DNA of 41,790 nt from a virus: the IMG/VR virus record IMGVR_UViG_3300025010_000120, positions 1-41,790 of that record; one strand, written 5' to 3'. Shown here piece by piece: positions 8,056 to 16,265 of this stretch (position 1 is the first letter of the stretch; each line of letters begins with the position of its first letter). Under the pieces are notes generated by a model. The model worked only from the letters and a program-made list of their open reading frames with translations, was not told where the DNA came from and did not search any database. A program made the translations under genes and the position numbers.

Positions 8056-9073
8056 CACTCAAAGATTTTCTTTCAGTTTGTTTAATACCATCTTCATTAA
8101 AATATTTACCTAATTCTTCATCAACTTCAGTATCATTGTATAAACTTACCATATCAGTAGATTCCCATCCTATAATATCTTTAATTACATCCGCTGGGAT
8201 ATTCGCTTTGCATAGAGAGGTGTTAAAAAAATGACGTGCCGAGTGCCAATAATAATCAATTCCAAGAATATTAGAAAATGTTAATGCCCATGAATTTAAT
8301 AAAGAAACATCTGCTGGTTTCCAAATACCACCATATTTATTCCAAAATAATTCTTCACCTTCAATACCTAGTTCTTGTCTTTGTTTCATCCATAAATCAA
8401 AATAAGGTTTAAAAGTTTTTACTAACACATATCTATATATAAACTTACCATTACCCATTCCTTTAGTTTTTATTTTCTCAGGTGTTTTATATAAAGCACC
8501 ATATATAATATTTTCATCAATAAAATAATTAGTTTTAAATCTAAGTATTTCAGATTTTCTTGAACCACTAGATACAGCTAATGCAAATGCACATGCTTGT
8601 TGATATTTACCTTTATCAACGAGATAATTCAATAAATATTCAATTTGATTATCTTCTAAGATTGTTTTATTCCTAACTTCTTGTTTAGGAGGAGCAGGTA
8701 TTTTATTTATAATTGGTCTAAAATTAGGATACAAATCATCCATTATTGCTTCAATAAAATTAGACATACTACTAATAGCAGATTTTAATCTTCTAACCCT
8801 TGCAGAACTTAATTTTTGTGTATTGACCATCCACCCCTGATATTTAATTACATCACGTTTAGTAAAATCAACAAAAAACTTATTATTATTGTATTGTAGA
8901 TTCCAAGTTAGGAAGATCATGATGTCATTTAAATAACCATCTACTGTTTTTGTTGATTTATTTGTACTTTTACAATATTCAATAAACTCATTCATTAATT
9001 CTTTGTTCTCATTTGAAACTTTATCCCATAATTCAGGAGTTACTATAGTATGTTGTTCAGTTTTTCTAGGCAA
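8048..9073 (-). CDS. int: tyrosine recombinase / phage integrase
   Basis: The protein has 341 residues from a TTG at 9073 after GGAAGTGATTTAATA. The N-terminal part (about 20-125) looks like a SAM-like core-binding domain. The catalytic domain shows R172 (SSGSRKSEILRF), a Lys near 202-204, H277-x-x-R280 (YYWHSARHFFNT), W303 and the nucleophile Y312 (MVSLYND). All expected catalytic residues are present. It catalyses site-specific integration and excision between attP and attB. It follows the HEG at 9098 by 24 bases, so the two are probably co-transcribed. The following non-coding region (7595-8047) is the likely attP location. Confidence 0.92.
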   Translation of the reverse strand: MPRKTEQHTIVTPELWDKVSNENKELMNEFIEYCKSTNKSTKTVDGYLNDIMIFLTWNLQYNNNKFFVDFTKRDVIKYQGWMVNTQKLSSARVRRLKSAISSMSNFIEAIMDDLYPNFRPIINKIPAPPKQEVRNKTILEDNQIEYLLNYLVDKGKYQQACAFALAVSSGSRKSEILRFKTNYFIDENIIYGALYKTPEKIKTKGMGNGKFIYRYVLVKTFKPYFDLWMKQRQELGIEGEELFWNKYGGIWKPADVSLLNSWALTFSNILGIDYYWHSARHFFNTSLCKANIPADVIKDIIGWESTDMVSLYNDTEVDEELGKYFNEDGIKQTERKSLSDL

Positions 9074-9097
9074 TATTAAATCACTTCCTTCAAATTA

Positions 9098-10672
9098 TTA
9101 TTTTAAAAAACTAAAAATTTCATCTAACTTATTTAAATCTTTAGGATAAATAGCAATAAAATTATCTTGTAAATTTGCTTTCTTAATAAAATCAATTTTT
9201 GTTTTATGTCTTTTGTCATAATTATAGTTACCCATAAGTCCAAAATACTCAATAATATAAAACTTATCATCATTTTGCAACAACCAATCAAACCTCTTAT
9301 ATCCAATAAATTTTCTTAATTCTTCATTATCTTCAACTAAATTTTTATAGCAATATTCTTTTGCAATTATATTAATATTATTATTAAGAAAATAATTATG
9401 TATTAAACATTCAGATATAGATAAACACATTGTTTCATCTTTTGCATAACATATTGTTCCTCTGGCATGATCTGAATTAGGTATACAACCAAGTGATTCC
9501 ATAAATTCATTCCAACTACATTTTAATCTTCTAATAACTGTTCTTGGTGATGGCAATTCATAAACTTTTTTACAAAACTCATATGTAGGTGTAATATCTA
9601 AATCTTCAATAAAATCTTTATATACTTTAATTATTTCTTCATTAGTTAAATGTTGTGAAATATCTTTCTTATTTGGTATGTGTCCCAAAGATAAAAATAC
9701 ATTGTTAATTCCACCAAAATAATTAAAATAAGTACAAGCATTAACCATATCTTTATTATCATTTACCTCTTTTGTAGATGGTAATCTACCTAATTGATTA
9801 ATAAAAATTTTCATATCTTTAATCATTTCTTCTTTTGATCTTTGTCTATCAATCATGCTTTCTTGAATTATTTCAAGTCCAAGCTCTTCTTTCATTTTAT
9901 TCATGGTTCCCCAATGATTATTTATAGTTTTTATTCCAATATCATTATCTTTATTTATATTATTAAAATCTTCTAACATAATAGGTCTATTTAATTTATT
10001 TTTCAATTCTAATATCATTTTAATAGCTAACTCTTTAGATATATTATATCTAGGTTTATAACCAATATATTCTATAAATTGGTTATAATCTTTAACATTT
10101 TTATTTGGACAATATTTTACAAACCAATTAGCTGTTGGTAATTGATAATTATTATGTAATAATTCATGATATTTTAGTGGTCTTTTTAATTCATTACTTA
10201 TTTCTTTAAATTTATTCATATAATCATTATATTTATTAATATCTGGATAAAATATATTATATTCAGATATTAAATATTCTGACCATGAAGTATTATTTAA
10301 TTTTAATATACTTGTTACTTTTTGAAATGATGGCATTTCATTATTGCCAGTATTAAAATCTTCTGAAGTTGGATATCTATTATGTATTTTATAAAATTCA
10401 GAAAATATTATTTTTAAATCATTCATATTAATACTACGAGGTGATTTATATTTATCACCAACTTTAATATCTCTATCTTTTTTAAATCCTTTTTCTCTAT
10501 AATAATCTTCCCATTCATTATAACCTAATTTTTTAAAATATCTTTTTATTGGTCTTATATCACCAATAATTTTTTCTTTATAAATTACTGAATTAATTGG
10601 AATTATTCCAATCTTTTTAATTAATAATTCAATTTTTTCTAAAACTTCTTCATAATTAATTTTCTCACTCAT
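9098..10672 (-). CDS. homing endonuclease with HNR-type repeats and PD-(D/E)XK-like nuclease
   Basis: The protein has 524 residues from an ATG at 10672 after AAAGGATGGTG. Most of it is a series of degenerate helical repeats of the type (L)xRPxxxDF...HWGTMNKMKEELG, matching homing-endonuclease-associated repeats thought to bind DNA; about six are discernible. The C-terminal 110 residues hold a nuclease-like segment: SECLIHNYF, then GYKRFDWLLQ and YIIEYFG, fitting E...D...ExxxF of a PD-(D/E)XK fold. It carries a copy of the leader RNA element (10709-10801). It lies directly upstream of the integrase. Confidence 0.75.
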   Translation of the reverse strand: MSEKINYEEVLEKIELLIKKIGIIPINSVIYKEKIIGDIRPIKRYFKKLGYNEWEDYYREKGFKKDRDIKVGDKYKSPRSINMNDLKIIFSEFYKIHNRYPTSEDFNTGNNEMPSFQKVTSILKLNNTSWSEYLISEYNIFYPDINKYNDYMNKFKEISNELKRPLKYHELLHNNYQLPTANWFVKYCPNKNVKDYNQFIEYIGYKPRYNISKELAIKMILELKNKLNRPIMLEDFNNINKDNDIGIKTINNHWGTMNKMKEELGLEIIQESMIDRQRSKEEMIKDMKIFINQLGRLPSTKEVNDNKDMVNACTYFNYFGGINNVFLSLGHIPNKKDISQHLTNEEIIKVYKDFIEDLDITPTYEFCKKVYELPSPRTVIRRLKCSWNEFMESLGCIPNSDHARGTICYAKDETMCLSISECLIHNYFLNNNINIIAKEYCYKNLVEDNEELRKFIGYKRFDWLLQNDDKFYIIEYFGLMGNYNYDKRHKTKIDFIKKANLQDNFIAIYPKDLNKLDEIFSFLK

Positions 10673-10708
10673 TACACAAACACCATCCTTTAATGTTTTA
10701 TTTTATTT

Positions 10709-10801
10709 GTCCTATAACTCCTAATAAAAAATAAAAAAATATCAAGTAGGAAACATTAGGACTTATGCTTATCGTGTTGCAATCACTATCCCACTTGATA
10801 T
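10709..10801 (-). promoter_or_regulatory. HEG leader RNA element, copy 4
   Basis: The closing helix is strongest here: 12 bp, 10790-10801 with 10739-10750, one G-U. Then AUAG, a short hairpin A around ATTGCAA, linker (C)GAU, and hairpin B (10765-10770/10751-10756, 8-nt loop AAGTCCTA). The loop can pair with TAGGAC at 10709-10714 (6 bp) or ATTAGGA at 10719-10725 (5 loop bases plus 2 of the stem). The 3' arm plus loop (10751-10758) is also complementary over 8 nt to 10691-10698, directly upstream of the SD, giving a possible switch. Confidence 0.6.
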
Positions 10802-10846
10802 AAACTTAAATAAATTTAATAAATCTAAAAAACTTAATCCATAACA

Positions 10847-10879
10847 CAAAAATACCCACCACATTTTCGTGATGAGCAT
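10847..10879 (-). terminator. rho-independent terminator after the ORF6N gene
   Basis: Stem 10852-10862/10869-10879 (11 bp with several G-U pairs, 6-nt loop) followed by TTTTTG on the minus strand. Between it and the ORF6N stop, the 14-bp GTAGATAGTTTGAT is repeated twice in tandem (minus strand) and supplies extra stop codons. Confidence 0.65.
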
Positions 10880-10942
10880 TTTCCTACCATAAATTAAATT
10901 GTAAATAACCATAAAACCATCAAACTATCTACATCAAACTAT

Positions 10943-11797
10943 CTACACTAACAATCTAATCTCACTATCCCCAACCACCAACCTCTTACTATTCTTAATA
11001 TCCATAATAGATTTCTTTGCTTTTTCCGGTTTCCTCTTCTCAGGATATTCTTTTAACAATTCTTCATATATTTGTTCCCAACTATAACCTTTCTTCTCCA
11101 TAAAATGTATTTCATCTTCAATCTCTCTGATTTCTTCTAAATCTTTCTGAGATAAATAATCTCTAAGATTATCTTTTTGTCCCAAATCTAAATAATCTCT
11201 AATTTCTTTTGCATTCATACCGTACAAAATATTATATGTAATGTTCGTCACATCTTTATAAGTCTTGCGTCCTTTAGGTAATTCACCTTTACCAATCATT
11301 TTAGTAATAGAAGCAGTTTCTCTCTTCCTTCTAAAAGTACCATCCATTCTTATTACTAATCTTTCTATATCCTTACCTGTTAATATATTTTCTATTTTCT
11401 TTACTATTTCTTTTAATTCAAAATATTCATCAATAACTTCTTTATATTGTTTCATTGCTAACTCTGAATCCATCAATTTAAGTAACAATGTATAACCTCT
11501 TTGAGATAATAAATAAATATTCTTACTTGCATTGATTGATTGTCTTGTAAAAATCTTACTATCGTTTAAAACGAGAGCTACATTTTTATCATTTTTTAAA
11601 TCTAAAATATCAATTCCATAAACAAAGTGTTGTAAATTATTATTAATCAATTCATTAATATGTCCTAATTTTTTATTATGTATCTCAGCAACAGTTTTTG
11701 CTAACATAACTTTCTGATCTTTCCCAAATCCACCATAAACAATTGGCACTTCTATCCCACAAACCGTTGTATTACCTTTAACTACTAAATTACTCAT
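10943..11797 (-). CDS. ORF6N-domain phage antirepressor-like protein
   Basis: The protein has 284 residues from the ATG at 11797; a GTG six bases upstream is an alternative, both served by AAAGGAGAG. Residues about 1-130 resemble the ORF6N domain (GFGKDQKVMLAKTVAEIHNK, FVYGIDILDL, IYLLSQRGYTLLLKLM) found in phage antirepressors. The C-terminal part has a helical region ending in a basic tail. Such proteins often counter a repressor or regulate phage genes. An upstream hairpin (11838-11867) has an arm complementary to the RBS. Confidence 0.8.
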   Translation of the reverse strand: MSNLVVKGNTTVCGIEVPIVYGGFGKDQKVMLAKTVAEIHNKKLGHINELINNNLQHFVYGIDILDLKNDKNVALVLNDSKIFTRQSINASKNIYLLSQRGYTLLLKLMDSELAMKQYKEVIDEYFELKEIVKKIENILTGKDIERLVIRMDGTFRRKRETASITKMIGKGELPKGRKTYKDVTNITYNILYGMNAKEIRDYLDLGQKDNLRDYLSQKDLEEIREIEDEIHFMEKKGYSWEQIYEELLKEYPEKRKPEKAKKSIMDIKNSKRLVVGDSEIRLLV

Positions 11798-11837
11798 AAA
11801 CACAATCTCTCCTTTTATTCATTAATTAAATTTATTA

Positions 11838-11867
11838 GAGTAGGAGAGGTTTTATTTTCTCCTACTC
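11838..11867 (-). promoter_or_regulatory. leader hairpin with an anti-RBS arm, ORF6N gene
   Basis: Arms 11838-11847 and 11858-11867 form a perfect 10-bp stem with a 10-nt loop and no T tract. The 3' arm and its loop base (coding CTCTCCT, 11842-11848) are exactly complementary over 7 nt to the RBS AGGAGAG at 11807-11813. Stem opening could therefore let the arm block translation. Confidence 0.55.
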
Positions 11868-11919
11868 AACTACCTATCTAACTACTTAATCACATACTGT
11901 ATATATGTAAACAAACACT

Positions 11920-11952
11920 TATAGGATTAGTGGCGCGACTACTATTCCTATA
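11920..11952. repeat. 11-bp imperfect hairpin with GC-rich loop
   Basis: Arms TATAGGA/TCCTATA and TAGT/ACTA flank a 9-nt loop that carries self-complementary GCGC in very AT-rich DNA. It lies in the ORF6N leader. Kissing or dimer formation is possible; function unknown. Confidence 0.5.
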
Positions 11953-11966
11953 TATAATTTATTTTT

Positions 11967-12005
11967 ATATAGTGAAGATAATGTTAGATTTTATCTTCAC
12001 TATAT
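11967..12005. terminator. 15-bp hairpin after the HU gene
   Basis: Perfect 15-bp stem 11967-11981/11991-12005 with a 9-nt loop. There is no T tract on the minus strand, so it may stabilise the HU mRNA 3' end or terminate weakly. Confidence 0.55.
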
Positions 12006-12037
12006 TTTATTAATCTATGTATTCAACTAACTAAATA

Positions 12038-12403
12038 CTATTCTTCACTCTCACTTTCATTAACTTCACTAACAATACCATTTACTTTATCCTTAAAAAC
12101 CTTACCTGCCTTAAAACTAATTACAAAATGGTCTACACTATTATATTCTTCACCTTTTTTCGGCCCAACATTAATAGTACCAGTTTTACCTTCTTTAAAT
12201 TTCTTCTCAAAATTTCCAAAACCAACAAGTTTCAAATCATCATTTGCAACAGTATCCATGATTAAATCTAAAAAACATTCACCATAAAATTCTGCTTCTT
12301 TTTTTGATACTTTCTTTGATTTTTCAACCTTATCAGCCTCAAATGCTTCTTTCTTTTCGTTCAGTACCTCTGCATAGCGGTTCAATAATTCTTTCTTAGT
12401 CAT
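12038..12403 (-). CDS. HU-family DNA-binding protein
   Basis: The protein has 121 residues from ATG 12403 after AAAAGGAGAAATGATTT. It matches HU/IHF in order: an N-terminal helix pair (MTKKELLNRYAEVL), then LKLVGFGNFEKKF, a short arm region with NVGPKKGEEY, and FKAGKVFKDKV near the end. It is longer than classical HU (about 90) because of inserted charged residues near 20-40 and an acidic tail ESESEE. HU proteins bend and compact DNA. It has its own consensus promoter, so strong, probably early, expression is expected. Confidence 0.88.
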   Translation of the reverse strand: MTKKELLNRYAEVLNEKKEAFEADKVEKSKKVSKKEAEFYGECFLDLIMDTVANDDLKLVGFGNFEKKFKEGKTGTINVGPKKGEEYNSVDHFVISFKAGKVFKDKVNGIVSEVNESESEE

Positions 12404-12443
12404 AATAAATCATTTCTCCTTTTATTTTATATTATTTTTATTT

Positions 12444-12463
12444 CCTCAGTTCATTTTCTGAGG
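12444..12463 (-). repeat. 5' hairpin in the HU leader
   Basis: CCTCAG/CTGAGG stem (12444-12449/12458-12463, 8-nt loop) within the first ~25 nt of the predicted HU transcript. A 5'-terminal hairpin commonly protects mRNA; that role here is inference. Confidence 0.5.
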
Positions 12464-12471
12464 TTAAATTT

Positions 12472-12500
12472 ATTATACATTTATTTTTATATTCTGTCAA
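12472..12500 (-). promoter_or_regulatory. consensus sigma-A promoter of the HU gene
   Basis: Perfect TTGACA (12495-12500), 17-base spacer, perfect TATAAT (12472-12477) on the minus strand. The spacer (ACAGAATATAAAAATAAAT including the -35 end) resembles the repeat flanking the 18009-18037 promoter, suggesting a shared operator. Confidence 0.88.
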
Positions 12501-12589
12501 CAGGTATTTAGATTTATTTTAGGGATTTATAATTTTATTTTATGGATATTTTTAAGCAAAGGACGGGGCAAATAATTACTTATAATAAT

Positions 12590-13027
12590 TTACTTACAAT
12601 CAACACCCTGTCTCCGTAAACCTTTGAGGATTGCTTCTCTGGCTTTACCATTCTTTAATTCTATAAAACTATTATGAATAAATGGTCTTGCTCCAATTGT
12701 ATCATCAAGAGTTTGAGTCCAGTAACCTTTACCATATTCTATAACTTTGTCAACCATTCTTCCATCTAATTCATCTTTACGAATATTTTTAACTTTTAAA
12801 GTATTATCATCAATCATAGTAGTTTCTATATTATCACGGTCTAATAAACCTCCTTGATCATAAGAACGAGAGTACGATTTAGGTTCGTATACATTATATA
12901 CGTCTTCAACAACATGCATCTGGACAGTAGTTTTTGATTGTTGAGATAATTCATTTTGCATTGCAGATTTTATTTTCTTTTGTAATTTTTTTTCTATCTC
13001 TAATAATTGTTGCTGTAAACTTGCCAA
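12590..13027 (-). CDS. HK97 gp10-like / head-tail joining family protein
   Basis: The protein has 145 residues from a TTG at 13027 after GGTGAAATATTA. It has an N-terminal helix (LLEIEKKLQKKIKSAMQNEL), then YSRSYDQGGLLDR, VIEYGKGYW and ARPFIHNSF with a C-terminal helix ending LRRQGVDC. This spacing of a Y.R...GGL segment, a VE.G-like motif and ARPF is typical of phage gp10-like neck proteins. It lies far from the head genes, between HU and a GIY-YIG HEG. Confidence in the structural role is moderate. Confidence 0.55.
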   Translation of the reverse strand: MASLQQQLLEIEKKLQKKIKSAMQNELSQQSKTTVQMHVVEDVYNVYEPKSYSRSYDQGGLLDRDNIETTMIDDNTLKVKNIRKDELDGRMVDKVIEYGKGYWTQTLDDTIGARPFIHNSFIELKNGKAREAILKGLRRQGVDCK

Positions 13028-13100
13028 TAATATTTCACCTACCTTTATAAAATAATTTAATTAATCAATAAAAATTATTAATACTATCTTATCTAATCAA

Positions 13101-13916
13101 TCATCTAACAATCTTACCATCAACCATATTTAACTTTTCTTGCATTATAAAATCTAATATTAATTCTTCAGATTCTTTTTTGCTGAAATAATTATTTAAT
13201 ATTTTTATATAAGTATTTAATGACGCATAATTATTTTTATCAATATCATTATGTATGTCTGAGATAATATCAAACTTTATAAGAGGGTAGAGGTTGTTAT
13301 TTAATTTTATAATATCTTCCTCGTTATTATTATTTATATTAACATTATCATATTGTTTTACTTTAGAATATAATCTTCTACCACAAACAGGACAATAATT
13401 AATAATAAAATCACCTAAAACACTTGCACCACTATCATCTGCTTCTAATAAAACTATTGTATTATCTGACATATATACAAGAAATTCATCATCACGAAAA
13501 TTACCATAAATTAAAGTACCTATTTCTTCAATTTTCTGAGAACAATATTTACATTTACTATTTTCAACACTATCATAATTCATTTGACTTCTATCTATTT
13601 TATTAAAGTCTTGATCAGGAGTTAAATTAATATTATATATGTATTTTCTACTCATTATTTCTATATATGATTCTATCTCACTTCTTTCTTCTATTTTTAA
13701 TAAATGTTTATTATCAATATTTTTTATCATAAAGAAAACAAAAGCATCTTCACCATATTTATTATAATCATTTTGAAGTTTAAAATTACAATGACTACCA
13801 TTACTTAAATCTTTTAAATGTTCACTTTTTCTTCTTTCAAAATTATTCGTACTACCAATATAAACCATCTTATTTACTTTATTCTCAATTTTATAAATTC
13901 CCATTTCTTTACCCAT
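13101..13916 (-). CDS. GIY-YIG homing endonuclease
   Basis: The protein has 271 residues from ATG 13916 after AAGGAGTGGATAATT. Residues 6-95 carry the GIY-YIG module: MGIYKIENKVNKMVYIGST (GIY, YIG), NFERRKSEHL with the catalytic-type Arg and Glu/His, and DYNKYGEDAFVFF. A four-Cys zinc site follows (CKYCSQ near 140 and CPVCGRR near 180), then a helical tail. Free-standing GIY-YIG enzymes nick or cut DNA to copy themselves into related genomes. It carries leader RNA element copy 2 (13956-14050). Confidence 0.85.
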   Translation of the reverse strand: MGKEMGIYKIENKVNKMVYIGSTNNFERRKSEHLKDLSNGSHCNFKLQNDYNKYGEDAFVFFMIKNIDNKHLLKIEERSEIESYIEIMSRKYIYNINLTPDQDFNKIDRSQMNYDSVENSKCKYCSQKIEEIGTLIYGNFRDDEFLVYMSDNTIVLLEADDSGASVLGDFIINYCPVCGRRLYSKVKQYDNVNINNNNEEDIIKLNNNLYPLIKFDIISDIHNDIDKNNYASLNTYIKILNNYFSKKESEELILDFIMQEKLNMVDGKIVR

Positions 13917-13955
13917 AATTATCCACTCCTTGTCGTGTTATTTTATTAATACTAT

Positions 13956-14050
13956 TTCCTTGTATTATTTCTCACCTATAAAAACAAAAAGAAGAGAGGA
14001 CACAAGGAATCCTCTCTTATCAATTGGGTTAATTACTCCCAATCTATCTT
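13956..14050 (-). promoter_or_regulatory. HEG leader RNA element, copy 2
   Basis: Minus strand: closing AAG/CTT (14048-14050 with 13989-13991), AUAG, hairpin A (14038-14043/14023-14028; loop AGTAATTAA, identical to copy 1), linker UGAU, and hairpin B (14010-14018/13992-14000, 9 bp; 9-nt loop TTCCTTGTG). The loop pairs with ACAAGGAA at 13956-13963 over 8 bp plus a G-U. The RBS of the GIY-YIG gene (13927-13933) repeats ACAAGGA, so the same loop could also cover the RBS over 7 bp. The closing helix is weak; the two hairpins and the pseudoknot are strong. Confidence 0.68.
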
Positions 14051-14260
14051 AAATTAAATTGTAAAATTACAAACATAAAAACAAATAAAATATATTCTAA
14101 AATTATTTTTGTGGAGTTTACGGAACAAAATAATTTTTAGATTAGTTATAAAGTCTTAAGACTTTATAACTAATAATGTTTTTAATAATAGTTATAATTT
14201 TGCACCCTTTTTTACTTATGAATAAGTCTTTTATTATTCAATAGTAAATTTAGGGGCAAA
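14051..14260. other. structured helicase-HEG intergenic region
   Basis: No gene is seen. From the helicase stop it holds a long-range stem TTTGCCCCT/AGGGTGCAAA (one bulge) enclosing ACTTAT/ATAAGT, the 34-bp palindrome, and a hairpin 14099-14109/14127-14137 with a 12-16 nt loop. No consensus promoter was found. Confidence 0.5.
14141..14174. repeat. 34-bp perfect palindrome
   Basis: The 34 bases equal their own reverse complement, with centre AAGTCTTAAGACTT and no loop. It lies between the helicase stop and the GIY-YIG leader. It may act as a cruciform, a dimeric operator or a weak terminator (no T tract follows at once). Confidence 0.8.
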
Positions 14261-15730
14261 TTAATCTTCAATTAATTTTATAACCATCCAAAAAGTTTTC
14301 TTATAGTTTTTAGATTTTCTACTATTTTCTTTATCAGAAGTAATTCTATAATTAACTTGATATTCTTCAAATAAAGAATTAATAGTTTTTAATCCTACTG
14401 AACCATGATTTGCTTTAGGAGCATTTAATAATTCTTTCATAAGAAATTCCTTAAAATTATTTTGTTCGTCTTTAAACATTTTGACTCCTACTAATTCATT
14501 TAATTTATATTCAAGAGTAATTTCATCATAAAAATCTTCTAACATAAAAATCGTATCTCCCATCTTTTGAAATCTTTTCATTACTTCATCTATATAACCT
14601 TCACTATCTTCATTTTCTAACATATATTTACATAAATTATTCTCATATAAATATTTAAAATGCATAATCTCATTAATTTTTAAAGTTACACCATTTCCAC
14701 TATTAATAACATCAATCATATCACCTATAGTTTCTTTCTTATATTCACTAAGAAATTTTACTTCACTATTATTTTCTAAATATTTTGCTTGTGCTAATTT
14801 ATCATTGTTAAAATTAATTCTAGTATTTAAACTTCTGCCTTTTCTATCTTTTATGTATATATTAATTTTATCATGTTCATCTAATATTCTTTTCCTGCCA
14901 ATACATTGTTGTAGTATATCTAAATCAAATATGTCTATAATAATATGTTTTACTAATTTATCTTTTATATTAATACCATTATCTAATACACTAGTACAAC
15001 ATAATATTTGACAATTAAATTTTTCATTTTCTATTATATTTTTTCTTTCATCTTCATCAGAATATTGAGCATATAATTTACTATGTTTGCTACATATAAA
15101 TTTAGCATTATCAAATTTATTGCTCATTTCATATGCTCTTTTAGCACCTGTAAAATATATCACCTTTTCACCTTCAGGTATTTCAGTTAATAATTTTTCA
15201 AGGACATCATTATTATAATAAAAATAAAAATCATTTATATAACTATAATTAGGTTTAATTTCATATTTTATAGGTTTTATATTTTCTATTTCAAGATATT
15301 CTTCTAGAATATTACAAGTAGCACTAAGTAATATTTTTAATGAACTATGATTAATTACCCAATTGAATGATATATCTGTCTTTCTTGAAAATGTAGAATC
15401 TAAAAAGAAATAATGTGTTTCATCTGCTACGATAATATCATAAGGAATTATCTCTTTCCCATTCATTAACGCATATTCTATTTGCTGATAATTCATAATA
15501 TTAATTATAGTATTATTTTGTTTTGATAATTCTTTTATATTTTGTTCTTTTAATATATCTCTATTTGTTAAAAGTAAAATAGTTTTATTATTTATCCTAC
15601 AATATTCACTTAAAATGTATTTAACAAAATGTGATTTCCCACTTCCTGTAGGAGATTTAATTAATATAATATCATCTTTATTCCATTGTTCAATATCTTC
15701 TAATTTTATTACATTACTTACATATTTCAT
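14261..15730 (-). CDS. SF2 DEAD/DEAH-type helicase
   Basis: The protein has 489 residues from the ATG at 15730, chosen because GGATGAGGTG lies 8 bases upstream; in-frame starts at 15745 and 15763 lack an RBS. Motifs are in order: Walker A SPTGSGKSHF, motif II VADETHYF, motif III LLSATC, motif IV-like VIYFTGAKRA, motif V CTSVLDNGINI, motif VI QQCIGRKRI. These define an SF2 ATPase that translocates on or unwinds nucleic acid. It resembles helicases used in phage replication or replication control. A terminator (15763-15794) precedes it. Confidence 0.88.
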   Translation of the reverse strand: MKYVSNVIKLEDIEQWNKDDIILIKSPTGSGKSHFVKYILSEYCRINNKTILLLTNRDILKEQNIKELSKQNNTIINIMNYQQIEYALMNGKEIIPYDIIVADETHYFFLDSTFSRKTDISFNWVINHSSLKILLSATCNILEEYLEIENIKPIKYEIKPNYSYINDFYFYYNNDVLEKLLTEIPEGEKVIYFTGAKRAYEMSNKFDNAKFICSKHSKLYAQYSDEDERKNIIENEKFNCQILCCTSVLDNGINIKDKLVKHIIIDIFDLDILQQCIGRKRILDEHDKINIYIKDRKGRSLNTRINFNNDKLAQAKYLENNSEVKFLSEYKKETIGDMIDVINSGNGVTLKINEIMHFKYLYENNLCKYMLENEDSEGYIDEVMKRFQKMGDTIFMLEDFYDEITLEYKLNELVGVKMFKDEQNNFKEFLMKELLNAPKANHGSVGLKTINSLFEEYQVNYRITSDKENSRKSKNYKKTFWMVIKLIED

Positions 15731-15762
15731 ACTAAAACACCTCATCCTATTATTTTTAAACA

Positions 15763-15794
15763 AAATAAAAACACCTAGATTATTTCTAGGTGTT
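15763..15794 (-). terminator. strong rho-independent terminator
   Basis: Perfect 10-bp stem 15770-15779/15785-15794, 5-nt loop, followed on the minus strand by TTTTATTTTG. It ends the methyltransferase operon just before the helicase gene. Confidence 0.9.
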
Positions 15795-15813
15795 AAATCA
15801 TCATAATTTATAT

Positions 15814-16005
15814 TTAATTCTTTTTCCTATTGCACCACTCACAATATGCATTATATGTATCCTTATATCCAAACTTATACCACGTTTTCTTAGTAGTAGG
15901 ATGGACACCTGTTTCTAATATTCTACATCCTTTATTTAAATAAAAATTACATTGAAAAACATTGTAGATATAAACCGTACCACTTTTTTGCTTTTCAGTA
16001 TTCAT
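15814..16005 (-). CDS. small hypothetical phage protein
   Basis: The protein has 63 residues from ATG 16005 after AAAGGAGTGATAAT. It is rich in aromatic residues, with Cys and Lys (NVFQCNFYLNKGCRILETG) and a terminal CEWCNRKK. The KGC.ilE.G...T.K.wYkF pattern recalls small DUF5659-like phage proteins. No function is assigned. It is the last gene of the 17945-15814 group. Confidence 0.6.
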   Translation of the reverse strand: MNTEKQKSGTVYIYNVFQCNFYLNKGCRILETGVHPTTKKTWYKFGYKDTYNAYCEWCNRKKN

Positions 16006-16049
16006 ATTATCACTCCTTTCATCTTATAAAATAAATTATATTTCCAATC

Positions 16050-16265
16050 TTAACTCCTAAAAACCAAAGTCTTAATATTCTCATAGCATCCCATATATTT
16101 ACTAATATCTGAATTATAAAAATCCTTCAACATTTCATCAATTAATTCATTATCCTCATATATGAATACTTTTTTATTTCCTTCTCTAATGAATCTTGTG
16201 AAATTTACATTGCGAAGGTTTAAATATGCTATTTGTTTTGTATCTGTTAAACGGATTTCTGACAT
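16050..16265 (-). CDS. small hypothetical phage protein, DUF5659-like
   Basis: The protein has 71 residues from ATG 16265. It overlaps the end of the methyltransferase by 19 bases and its GAGGAGG RBS lies inside that gene, so translation is probably coupled. The pattern IRLTDTKQIAYLNLRNVNF...KKVFIYEDNELIDEMLKDFY fits small phage proteins in which a beta hairpin ends in vFiyed. Function unknown. Confidence 0.65.
   Translation of the reverse strand: MSEIRLTDTKQIAYLNLRNVNFTRFIREGNKKVFIYEDNELIDEMLKDFYNSDISKYMGCYENIKTLVFRS

Noticed and set aside
6331-14050. HEG leader elements as simple terminators
   Set aside because: No T tract follows hairpin B, and the AUAG/linker/pseudoknot arrangement recurs, which plain terminators would not require.
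13956-14050. Hammerhead ribozyme suggested by UGAU(A)A next to stems
   Set aside because: The CUGANGA and GAAA core boxes and the NUH cleavage site are not present in the right order.
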